Positions 36,019-43,920 of a DNA stretch of 64,000 nucleotides are shown one piece after another. The translations under genes were made by a program, and so were the position numbers. The notes under the pieces are model-generated. The model did no database searches. It was not told where the DNA came from and saw only the letters and a program-made list of their open reading frames with translations. Position 1 is the stretch's first letter. Each line of letters begins with the position of its first letter. Source of the DNA: Flavobacterium azooxidireducens (GTDB taxonomy: Bacteria; Bacteroidota; Bacteroidia; Flavobacteriales; Flavobacteriaceae); assembly GCF_023195775.1 (NCBI RefSeq), contig NZ_CP096205.1:2606001-2670000 (forward strand), in the 5' to 3' direction.

Positions 36019-38034
36019 TTATTCCTGAGATAAATTTCGCAATTGTTTCAATTTATCTTTCCATGTTTTCAATTCATCTTTGTGTTTTTCGATGTTTTTG
36101 AAAACTTCTTTCACAAGCGGATTATCTTTTTTGGCATGCGTGAAAAACTGAATATTATTTTCCAACTGAAAAATTTCAGATTGAACTTCTTCAATTTTAC
36201 GAATAATAAAAATCTTTTCACCTTCCAGTTTTCTGCTGTCATCCGAACCTGCTAATTGTTCTAATTTGTTAGAAAAACGCATCATATCGCTATCTTTCTT
36301 GCTCAAACTCAATTTTTCGAACAACGCATCCAGAATTTTATTGAACTTTCCTTCAATATGTCTTCTAGAAAACGGAACTTTTCCAAACGATTTCCATTGC
36401 TCAATGTGAGCTTTAATGGCATCTAAATCGGTTTTGTGATCACCAACCAATTCAAAATCTTTCATCGAATCCAAATACGCTTTTTTCTTGTCAAACGCTT
36501 CAATTTCTTCCGAATTTGCGTCGTTTCTTGTCGCTTTCATTCGGTCAAAATACTGATTACAAGCATCTTTAAAATCTTTCCAAACTTTATCAGAATATTT
36601 TCTCGGAACGTGACCAATTTGTTTCCATTCTTCCTGAATTTGTTTCATGAGTGGAGTAGTGGCAGCAAAATCTTCGCTAGCACTCATGGCTTTTGCTTTT
36701 TCAACCAAAGCCAATTTTTTATTCAAATTATCGCTTTGTTCCTTTTTAATGTCTTTGTAAAATGAATTTTTATGCGAATTAAAATTGCGAACAGCCGTTT
36801 TAAATTCTGCCCAAGTTTCCTCATTTATTTCACTCGGAACTCTACCGGCAGAAAAGAAAGAATTGCGTAACGCTTCCACTTTTTCAATATAACCTTGCCA
36901 TTGCGAGTGAGCGGTTACTTCCACTTTTGCTAATTCTTCAATTTCAGCAATAATGGCTTTTTTTCGCTCTAAATTAGCAACTTCTTTTTCTCTTTGATTC
37001 GCAAATAAACCTTCACGTTTATCGTGCATTTGCTTCGTTAAAGCACTAAATTGATTCCAAATTTCTTCACGGTGTTCTCTGTCAACCGGTCCGATTTCTT
37101 CTTTCCAAATGCGGTGCAAATCTTGCAATTCGCGGAAAGCTTTGGTTACATCTTCTTCATTAACCAACTCTTCAACACGTGCAATAATTTTTTGCTTTAG
37201 TTCTAAATTATGTTTAAAATCTAAATCTCTCGCTTCACGGTCCAAATGCAAATAATCATAAAAATTTTCTACATGAAAATGATAATTATTCCAAACATGG
37301 TTATACTTATCTCTCGGAATCGGACCAATATTTCGCCATTCTTCACGCAATTCATTAAAGTGTTTCAATGTATCTTTAATGTTTTCTTGCGGATTAATGA
37401 GGTTTTTAATCTCTTCAACAATTGCTAATCGTCTGTTCAAATTAGCTTGTAAATTGTTTTGCAAACTTTTAAAATGAGCATTTTGCTTTCCTTTAATCAG
37501 TTTGTATAACGAATCAAATTTTGGTTTCAAAGGCAAATGATACTCAAACTCTTCCGTTGTATCCGGATTTTCAGCTATGAATTCATCTCTTTTTTCATCA
37601 ATAAAATGAGTGTATTTCGATAAAAATTCTTTTTTAATTTCCTCCACATGTTCCTTAATCGACATGACTTTTTCAACCGTAGAAAGCTTTTCAAGTTCAT
37701 CAACCAACGCTTCCATCGACATTGAGTGATAATCCAATAGCGGAATATCATGACGGTCTTTCAACGTTTCATCTTCACTTTCTTCCGCATTCGTATCATC
37801 AATAGCATTTAACGCTTTTTGATGTTCACTTTCCGTTTCCGGACTATCATCAGCCAATTCTTCGGCAGAAATTTCTACTACAGCTTCTTCCTCAATTGGA
37901 GCTGTGTTTTCAGTTTCAACTTCATCCGAAACCGCATCAACAGTCTCTTCTACTTCGTTTTTTAAAACGTTTTCTTGATTTCCATCTGTCTCATTCTCAA
38001 TCGGCGACAGGTTATCATTCTTTTCTTCTAACAT
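36019..38034 (-). CDS. DUF349 repeat protein
   Basis: 671 residues. The first 95 residues are very acidic and probably disordered. Then come five DUF349 coiled-coil helical repeats, recognisable by a W-x-IG-x-(I/V)P motif followed by an aromatic-rich helix, starting near residues 205, 280, 357, 440 and 515. Examples are EEWRNIGPIPRDKY and EEWKQIGHVPRKYS. The C-terminus is another coiled coil. DUF349 proteins are cytoplasmic and of unknown role; I infer protein or nucleic-acid binding. It lies downstream of aroE and the structured repeat, and a near-consensus box TATCTTTC is present on its 5' side. Confidence 0.85.
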   Translation of the reverse strand: MLEEKNDNLSPIENETDGNQENVLKNEVEETVDAVSDEVETENTAPIEEEAVVEISAEELADDSPETESEHQKALNAIDDTNAEESEDETLKDRHDIPLLDYHSMSMEALVDELEKLSTVEKVMSIKEHVEEIKKEFLSKYTHFIDEKRDEFIAENPDTTEEFEYHLPLKPKFDSLYKLIKGKQNAHFKSLQNNLQANLNRRLAIVEEIKNLINPQENIKDTLKHFNELREEWRNIGPIPRDKYNHVWNNYHFHVENFYDYLHLDREARDLDFKHNLELKQKIIARVEELVNEEDVTKAFRELQDLHRIWKEEIGPVDREHREEIWNQFSALTKQMHDKREGLFANQREKEVANLERKKAIIAEIEELAKVEVTAHSQWQGYIEKVEALRNSFFSAGRVPSEINEETWAEFKTAVRNFNSHKNSFYKDIKKEQSDNLNKKLALVEKAKAMSASEDFAATTPLMKQIQEEWKQIGHVPRKYSDKVWKDFKDACNQYFDRMKATRNDANSEEIEAFDKKKAYLDSMKDFELVGDHKTDLDAIKAHIEQWKSFGKVPFSRRHIEGKFNKILDALFEKLSLSKKDSDMMRFSNKLEQLAGSDDSRKLEGEKIFIIRKIEEVQSEIFQLENNIQFFTHAKKDNPLVKEVFKNIEKHKDELKTWKDKLKQLRNLSQE

Positions 38035-38172
38035 CGAACAAATGTTTAAGGTTCATATAATAAAGGCGAAAGATAATAAAGAGTAAGCAAAATTCAAAGA
38101 AATCAGACTTTTAAAGTTGTTTTTAGTTTTTTAAGGAGCGAATGGCTCGGGCATTTTCAGCCAACCATGTTC

Positions 38173-38246
38173 CCGCTTTCCGTTCCAATATCTTTGGCAA
38201 AGTTAAAAACTTTGCCAAAGATGATTTCCACTTCAATCGGGGCTAA
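38173..38246 (-). repeat. Structured intergenic repeat, copy A (sense to aroE)
   Basis: On the minus strand it begins TTAGCCCCGATTGAAG (38246 downwards) and continues with GGAAATC. A perfect 15-base hairpin with a 3-base loop follows (arms 38190-38204 and 38208-38222), and it ends ATTGGAACGGAAAGCGGGAA. The outer ends are also partly complementary (CCCG with CGGG). The same end blocks, with another middle, occur at 52872-53010. It lies in the 3' flank of aroE. Confidence 0.7.
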
Positions 38247-38298
38247 TCAGTTATCCGTTTTCGGTCGTCGGTTTTCAGACAACCGACAGCCGACAACG
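38244..38298. repeat. Word-repeat run with GTCGGTT/AACCGAC inverted arms
   Basis: The sequence just after the aroE end is built from CGGTCGTCGGTTTTC and ACAACCGACAGCCGAC words. The 7-base arms GTCGGTT and AACCGAC flank a 7-base loop. It adjoins the structured repeat A. No gene is visible here. Confidence 0.55.
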
Positions 38299-38299
38299 A

Positions 38300-39055
38300 T
38301 CACTTATTCCAAATCTTCCAACCCTTTTCCGCCTGCAAAACCAACATTTCATAACCATTTTTAGTCACGGCATTTTTGGCTTTCGCACGTTTTAGGAATT
38401 CGGTTTCTTCAGGATTGTAAATCAAGTCAAAAGCAATATGTTCTTCCGTAAAAAAGTCATACGGAATCGGTGGAAATTCCTCCAAATTCGGATGCGTTCC
38501 AAGCGGAGTACAATTTATAATGAGCTGATAATTATCAAACGTAGTAGCATTAATGTATTTATAATCTAACGCATCTTCTTTTTTGCTTCTTGAAACAAAC
38601 GTGTACAAAATGCCAAGTTCTTCAAGAGCAAAAGCAACCGCTTTCGATGCTCCACCCGTACCCAAAATCAATGCTTTTTGATGATGTGGTTGCAACAAAG
38701 GTTCCAGTGATTTTTTAAAACCAAAATAATCGGTGTTGTAACCTTTTAACTTGCCGTTTTTTGCAATTTTAATACAGTTAACCGCTCCAATTTTTGTTGC
38801 TTTTTTATTCAGTTTATCTAAAAAGGGAATAATTTTTTCTTTATACGGAATGGTTACATTCAATCCAATTAAATTTGCATTTTCCCGAATCAATTTTGGA
38901 AATTGAGCAATGGTTTGCAAGTCAAAATTTTCATAAGAACAATCTGTAAATTCTTCTTTTTCAAATTTATCTGTAAAATATTTTTTTGAAAAAGAGTAAC
39001 TTATGTTCTTTCCAATTAAACCAAATCGTCTATTTTTTTCGTGTTCGTGCTCCAT
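38300..39055 (-). CDS. aroE: Shikimate dehydrogenase
   Basis: 251 residues, typical length. It reduces 3-dehydroshikimate to shikimate with NADPH in aromatic amino-acid biosynthesis. Substrate residues are visible: SYSFSKKYF near the N-terminus, Lys72 in NVTIPYKEK, Asn93 in GAVNCIK and Asp109 in GYNTDYFGF. The NADP-binding loop is ILGTGGASKAVAFAL with the SRSK segment. Its start overlaps the upstream DUF368 gene by 26 bp, indicating co-transcription. Downstream lie a word-repeat run and a structured repeat. Confidence 0.93.
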   Translation of the reverse strand: MEHEHEKNRRFGLIGKNISYSFSKKYFTDKFEKEEFTDCSYENFDLQTIAQFPKLIRENANLIGLNVTIPYKEKIIPFLDKLNKKATKIGAVNCIKIAKNGKLKGYNTDYFGFKKSLEPLLQPHHQKALILGTGGASKAVAFALEELGILYTFVSRSKKEDALDYKYINATTFDNYQLIINCTPLGTHPNLEEFPPIPYDFFTEEHIAFDLIYNPEETEFLKRAKAKNAVTKNGYEMLVLQAEKGWKIWNK

Positions 39056-40043
39056 ACCATTCTAATCCTAAAACAAGTACTATTCCAATAATTATATAAA
39101 AAACAGCCCAATAAGTATCGGCTGACATTTCGGGTAAATAACGTTTGTAAGTTGCCACAATATGATTTCCGTTTCTATCAACAAGAAGATTTCCATTTTG
39201 TGTGGCATAAATTTTATGTTTCCAAGGCCAAACTACACCTAGCGAACCAATAATAAAACCTAAAATAGACGCATAAGTTACTTTCTTAAAATGTTTAATC
39301 AAATAACTTAGTAAGTTAGAGAACGTGACTAAACCAGTCAATGACCCAAGCGTAAAAGCTACCAAAACTTTTAGTAAATGAATCCGTGACGGATCATCAA
39401 TAAAACTAAAATCGCCCACAAAAATATCGGCTATAGTATCATATAATGAATTGACAGAATCAACTAAAAGTAACACATAATTTCCCATCAACATCATAAT
39501 AAATGATCCGGAAAGACCAGGTAAAGTCATTCCCGAAACGCTAATAATTCCACACAGAAATACAAAAAGTAAGTTAGAGTTTTCAGTAGCAGGATCAAAA
39601 AAACTAATACCAATTCCTAGTAGAGCACCAACAATCAAAGCCGTTCGAGCCGTTTTTGTCCAAGCTCCTTCAAAATCTTTATTGATATAATAAATTGAGC
39701 CAATTATCATCCCAAAAAAACATGCCCAAACTTGAATTTCATAGCGGGTAAGCAAAAAATCCAATATTTTGGAAATACTAAAAAAACTGATGATGATACC
39801 CAGAATCAATAATGACAAAAATGGTCCGTTGATGTAACGATAAAAACTTTTGAATCTTCCTGCGATTAAAAACCTGAAAGCGGTTTTGTTTACTCGTTTA
39901 AAGGAATAAATGAATTCTTCATAAAAACCTGCCACAAAAGCAACAACACCACCGGAAACACCTGGGATTTTATTAGCCAATCCCATTGCAATCCCTTTTA
40001 GGACAAGAAAAATTTTATCGGAAAAGGAACGTTGAACTTGCAT
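39030..40043 (-). CDS. DUF368 family membrane protein (PopT-type undecaprenyl-phosphate translocase)
   Basis: 337 residues with about 9-10 membrane segments. The hallmark repeated motifs are GIAMGLANKIPGVSGGVVAF near the N-terminus and GMTLPGLSGSFIMMLMGNY in the second half. DUF368 proteins (PopT) are reported to flip undecaprenyl phosphate, the peptidoglycan and O-antigen carrier, back to the cytoplasmic face. This is the second of two tandem paralogues and abuts the first with no gap. An inserted hydrophilic segment near residue 275 (TQNGNLLVDRNGNH) is unlike its partner. It overlaps aroE. Confidence 0.85.
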   Translation of the reverse strand: MQVQRSFSDKIFLVLKGIAMGLANKIPGVSGGVVAFVAGFYEEFIYSFKRVNKTAFRFLIAGRFKSFYRYINGPFLSLLILGIIISFFSISKILDFLLTRYEIQVWACFFGMIIGSIYYINKDFEGAWTKTARTALIVGALLGIGISFFDPATENSNLLFVFLCGIISVSGMTLPGLSGSFIMMLMGNYVLLLVDSVNSLYDTIADIFVGDFSFIDDPSRIHLLKVLVAFTLGSLTGLVTFSNLLSYLIKHFKKVTYASILGFIIGSLGVVWPWKHKIYATQNGNLLVDRNGNHIVATYKRYLPEMSADTYWAVFYIIIGIVLVLGLEWYGARTRKK

Positions 40044-41009
40044 TTATTTAGAGAATTTTACGGCTACTTTTTCAAGAATAAATATAGTCAAAAATCCGAA
40101 AACCATCAAAACAATTGCAATAAGGAGTTGGTTGTCTCCTTCAAAATGTTGTGGTAAAATACTTTTTTCTAAAAACGGGACTTCAACTCCGTGCGAATCA
40201 ATTCGTGTGGAAAGCACTTTTTTCCACGGCCAAACTTTGTTTAAGGAACCTAACATAAATCCGGTTAGTAAGGCTAAAGTTAAATTTCTATGATTGTCAA
40301 ACATCCAATGCAACACTTTTGAAAAGAGTTTTAGTCCTAAAAGTGCTCCAATTGCAAACGTACCTAATTTTAAAATGGCTTGACCCAATAGTTGCCAATT
40401 CATAGCTAAAATAGCTTCTCTAAATTGATTGATTGTTCCAATTACAACGGCATAGGAACCCATTAATAATAATATAAATGCACCGGAAACGCCCGGCAAA
40501 ATCATCGCAATAATAGCTATAAATCCAGAAAGAAAAAGATAGGGATAACTATCCGGAGAGGCAATAGGTTCTGCGATTGTGATGTAGTAGGACAAAATTG
40601 TGCCCACAAGAAAAGTTATAATTATCGGAATAGAAATTTTTGTAATTTGTTTACCTACAAAAACAATGCTGGCAATTACTAATCCAAAGAAAAAAGACCA
40701 AACCAAAATGGGTTGCGTAGCAAGTAAATGTGTTATTATTTTTGAAAAAGTTAAAATACTAATCGCAATTCCGGTTACCAGAGCGAGTAAAAAACTTCCA
40801 TTAATTTGTTGCCAAGCGATTTTGAATCCGTTTTTTTTCCATGAAGAGAAAAAAGAAAAATCAACTTTGTTGATGGTGTCAATCAATTCTTGATAAATGC
40901 CTGAAATAAAAGCAATTGTTCCGCCGGAAACTCCCGGAACTACATCGGCAGCTCCCATCGCCAAACCTTTGAGCGTTATTAAAAAATAATCGGGGAAAAG
41001 TTTTCTCAT
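40044..41009 (-). CDS. DUF368 family membrane protein (PopT-type), tandem paralogue
   Basis: 321 residues with the same fold as the next gene: GLAMGAADVVPGVSGGTIAF near the start and AMILPGVSGAFILLLMGSY in the second half. It probably transports undecaprenyl phosphate across the inner membrane. The two copies have diverged (ADVVPG against NKIPG), so they may handle different carriers or form a heteromer. Its ATG is directly preceded by a perfect terminator-like hairpin and T-run (41010-41043), leaving little room for a normal leader. Confidence 0.85.
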   Translation of the reverse strand: MRKLFPDYFLITLKGLAMGAADVVPGVSGGTIAFISGIYQELIDTINKVDFSFFSSWKKNGFKIAWQQINGSFLLALVTGIAISILTFSKIITHLLATQPILVWSFFFGLVIASIVFVGKQITKISIPIIITFLVGTILSYYITIAEPIASPDSYPYLFLSGFIAIIAMILPGVSGAFILLLMGSYAVVIGTINQFREAILAMNWQLLGQAILKLGTFAIGALLGLKLFSKVLHWMFDNHRNLTLALLTGFMLGSLNKVWPWKKVLSTRIDSHGVEVPFLEKSILPQHFEGDNQLLIAIVLMVFGFLTIFILEKVAVKFSK

Positions 41010-41043
41010 AAAAAAATGCGTTCCGCTATTGAAACGGAACGCA
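41010..41043 (-). terminator. Hairpin and T-run abutting the DUF368 start codon
   Basis: A perfect 9-base stem (TGCGTTCCG at 41017-41025 with CGGAACGCA at 41035-41043) is followed on the minus strand by seven T residues and then immediately the ATG at 41009. It can terminate the TPR gene transcript or act as an attenuator for DUF368. Confidence 0.75.
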
Positions 41044-41081
41044 AATTAGGGAAAATTTTTATAATTATATTCTAAATTATG

Positions 41082-42479
41082 CTAAGATTTCAAATGTTTT
41101 GTAATTGCATTTTGAACTATTTTTTTATCCCAAACCACGGGAAAAAGTTCTTCTAACAAAGTTCTGTTATTGGCATTTAAACGCAGGCCGTTTGTAAGGT
41201 GGAATTTTCCTTTGTCGTTTTGTTGTAACATATAATACATTCCGGCCAAACGGTATTCTACTTGATAATCGTCCGGGAAAAATTCGGATGCTTGCAATAA
41301 AGTCTGAATAGCACTGTCAAATTCGCCTAAAAACTGAAGAATATCAACCCAAAATAACCACGTATCTAATTGAGCATCGCCAAATTCTACTGCTTTTCGG
41401 TAGCCAAATTCAGCTTCTTCATAAAAGTTCATGTGGCGATTGATTGTGGCATATCGTTTCCAATACAATTGATTTTCGTTATCAATAGCTAACGCTTTAT
41501 TTACATAATACAAAGCTTTTTGAAAACTTTTCATTCGAATGTAAAAGTCGGTAATCGCTATCCAACCTTTATCCAACAACGGATCTTCGTGAACAGTTTG
41601 GTTGTAGAATTTAATGGCTTCGGCTTTATTACCTAACTTTTCGTGACATTTTCCAATTCGCAGCAATGCGTAAGATGTTGGATCTTCTAATTCTATGGTA
41701 CGTTCGTAGGCTTCAATTGCTTCTTCAAAACGTTTTAGTTTTTCAAGCGATTTACCTTTTTCCATGAAAGCACCAATAAATTCATCGTCAATTAGGGTCG
41801 CATAATCAAAACAACGCAATGCATTTTCGTAGTTTTTGATGCTGTAACTCAATCTTCCTTGTTGGTGCCAAGCGATTTCGCTGTATGGATTTTTTTCGAT
41901 ATAACTTTCTAAATAGGCAATAGCGTCTTTTTGTTGGTCAAGAAATTCAAAACAATATACGACGTTATACAAAGCTGCTTGGTCTTCGATATCTACTTCT
42001 AAACATCGGATAAAATTGAATTTGGCCAATTCTAAATTGTCCATAAAGAGATATTCCATTCCCATTAAATTATACACATCGGCATAATCATCGGTAAATT
42101 GTAATGCTTTTTCTAATTCTTCAATTGCTTTTTCGTGTTGGTCACGTTTAGAATAAATGTTAGCTTTTTGAATGTAAATCTCTTCATTGTGGGGTTCAAT
42201 GGCATACAACTCGTTGAGCATTTTTTCTGCTACTTCAAGTTTGTCATCATAAATCAACATTTCAATTTGAACCAGTTTTAAACCGGTTGATCTTGGGTGT
42301 TGTTCGAGAGCTAATTTCAAGGCTTTTTTGGCCAGAGATGCTTTGCCCATATCAAGATAGTGAAGAATAATTTCTTCAAATTCCTCGGAATCGAAAAAGA
42401 AAACTTTATTGGTTTTCAACATCGATTCAAATCTCGATAAGGATACGTTGTAATCGTCTTCTTCGTGACTTAAATGCAT
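41082..42479 (-). CDS. Tetratricopeptide-repeat protein
   Basis: 465 residues with at least ten TPR units in a row, for example EEIYIQKANIYSKRDQHEKA and ADVYNLMGMEYLFMDNLELA, covering about residues 45-440. There is no signal peptide, so it is cytoplasmic. TPR arrays mediate protein-protein contacts; the partner is unknown. It starts with MHLSHEEDDYN and is followed by the hairpin terminator ahead of the DUF368 genes. Confidence 0.85.
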   Translation of the reverse strand: MHLSHEEDDYNVSLSRFESMLKTNKVFFFDSEEFEEIILHYLDMGKASLAKKALKLALEQHPRSTGLKLVQIEMLIYDDKLEVAEKMLNELYAIEPHNEEIYIQKANIYSKRDQHEKAIEELEKALQFTDDYADVYNLMGMEYLFMDNLELAKFNFIRCLEVDIEDQAALYNVVYCFEFLDQQKDAIAYLESYIEKNPYSEIAWHQQGRLSYSIKNYENALRCFDYATLIDDEFIGAFMEKGKSLEKLKRFEEAIEAYERTIELEDPTSYALLRIGKCHEKLGNKAEAIKFYNQTVHEDPLLDKGWIAITDFYIRMKSFQKALYYVNKALAIDNENQLYWKRYATINRHMNFYEEAEFGYRKAVEFGDAQLDTWLFWVDILQFLGEFDSAIQTLLQASEFFPDDYQVEYRLAGMYYMLQQNDKGKFHLTNGLRLNANNRTLLEELFPVVWDKKIVQNAITKHLKS

Positions 42480-42653
42480 ACTCGATTGTTTTAAAATTAT
42501 CCTTCTCTAAATTAGGAAAGGAATGCTCTGATTCTATTTTTTTGTTGAATTGTTGTAAACAATTTAATTAACAGCTTTTTTTAGAGTAATTAGCGACTAG
42601 TAATTAGTAATTAGTGTTGAAGCAAACAACAATTTAATTAAAAATAAAAACTT
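42480..42653. repeat. 174-bp gap holding a TAATTAG word repeat
   Basis: No gene is visible. The centre (about 42583-42616) reads GAGTAATTAGCGACTAG then TAATTAGTAATTAGTG, three copies of TAATTAG. The 5' flank of the TPR gene has an AT-rich stretch with TAATTTAG on the minus strand as a weak -7 candidate. Confidence 0.45.
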
Positions 42654-43841
42654 TTACATTTTTCTACTTACTTCCTCTAGGGCTTCCAACAAAATGCTAC
42701 AACCTTCTCTAATTTCCTCTTCAGAAATAGTTAATGGAGGTGTAATTCGGATTGCTCTTCCTTCAAAAAGCAACCAAAAAAGAATTAATCCTTTGTCTTG
42801 GCATTTAAAAATTACTTCGTTAGTAATTTCCGGTGTTTCCACCATTGCGGCCAACATTAATCCTTTTCCTCTTATATCTTTTATCAAAGGATGTACCAAA
42901 AGTTGTCTAAAAAGCTTTTCTTTTTCTAAAGTTTGTGCCATTAGGTCGGTTTCAGTGACTTCCCGAAGGGTTGCCAGACAGGCTGCGGCTATGACAGGAT
43001 GTCCGCCAAAAGTGGTAATATGGCCTAATTTTGGGTCGTGACTCAATAAATCCATGTATTTGGCTTTGGCAGTAAAAGCACCAACCGGCATTCCGCCACC
43101 CATTCCTTTTCCCATAATAACTACGTCGGGAACAACATTATAGTTTTCGAAACCAAACATTTTTCCGGTTCTTCCGAAGCCGGGTTGAATTTCGTCTATG
43201 ATTAATAAAGCACCTACTTCGTCACATCGTTGTTTGATTTTAGTCAAAAAACCATTTTCCGGCTGAATAAAACCTGCACCACCTTGAATACTTTCTAAAA
43301 TTACTCCTGCGGTTTTGGTTGTTATTTTTTGAATGTCTTCTAAATTGTTAAACGTAATAAAATCGACATCCGGAATAAGCGGACGAAAGATTTGTTTGCG
43401 TTCTTCAAAGCCCATCACACTCATTGATCCCATCGTGTTGCCATGATATGCATTGAAACAGGAAATGAGTTGACTTCTTCCGGTTACTCTTCGGGCGAGT
43501 TTTAATGCACCTTCGGTGGCTTCGGTTCCGGAATTAACTAAATAGGTTTTGTTGAGTGGTTCAGGCATGTTTTGTGCCAATAATTTGCAAAATTCAACGG
43601 CTGGATGTTGAGCATATTCGCCATACACCATGACGTGTGAATATTTGTCTAATTGATCTTTAATGGCTTGGTTTACTCTCGGGTGCTGGTGACCCAAACT
43701 ACAAGCAGAAACACCCGCTACAAAATCTAAATATTTTTTGTTGTTGGTGTCATAAATGTAACTTCCTCTGGCATGCGAAACTTCCATCGCAAGCGGATAG
43801 GGTGAGGTTTGAGCTTGATATTTAAGGAAATCTTCTTTCAT
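42654..43841 (-). CDS. Class-III PLP aminotransferase (acetylornithine-aminotransferase-like)
   Basis: 395 residues. The PLP lysine is Lys245 in VIMGKGMGGGMPVGAF. It also shows LVNSGTEATEGALKLAR, the IIDEIQPGFGRTGK Asp-Glu segment and GHITTFGGHPVIAAA. It could act on acetylornithine, succinylornithine or another omega-amino substrate. It is not beside arginine-synthesis genes but between a TPR gene and an OstA-like gene, so the substrate remains open. Word repeats flank it on both sides. Confidence 0.85.
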   Translation of the reverse strand: MKEDFLKYQAQTSPYPLAMEVSHARGSYIYDTNNKKYLDFVAGVSACSLGHQHPRVNQAIKDQLDKYSHVMVYGEYAQHPAVEFCKLLAQNMPEPLNKTYLVNSGTEATEGALKLARRVTGRSQLISCFNAYHGNTMGSMSVMGFEERKQIFRPLIPDVDFITFNNLEDIQKITTKTAGVILESIQGGAGFIQPENGFLTKIKQRCDEVGALLIIDEIQPGFGRTGKMFGFENYNVVPDVVIMGKGMGGGMPVGAFTAKAKYMDLLSHDPKLGHITTFGGHPVIAAACLATLREVTETDLMAQTLEKEKLFRQLLVHPLIKDIRGKGLMLAAMVETPEITNEVIFKCQDKGLILFWLLFEGRAIRITPPLTISEEEIREGCSILLEALEEVSRKM

Positions 43842-43920
43842 GAATGGTAATGGGTGATAGGTATTGGGTGATGGAATAGTTTTTCAACTCGCAACTCGCA
43901 ACTTTTTAACCCGCAACGTT
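43842..43920. repeat. Word-repeat gap (GGTGATAGG and GCAACTC runs)
   Basis: The 79-bp gap holds GGTAATGGGTGATAGG then TATTGGGTGATGG, followed by CAACTCGCAACTCGCAACT and ACCCGCAACG. The first run resembles the sequence at 31941-31965. No gene or promoter is evident. Confidence 0.55.

Noticed and set aside
38167-38364. Plus-strand ORF across the structured repeat and aroE end
   Set aside because: It covers a palindromic repeat and the antisense of aroE, and has no homology or start signal.
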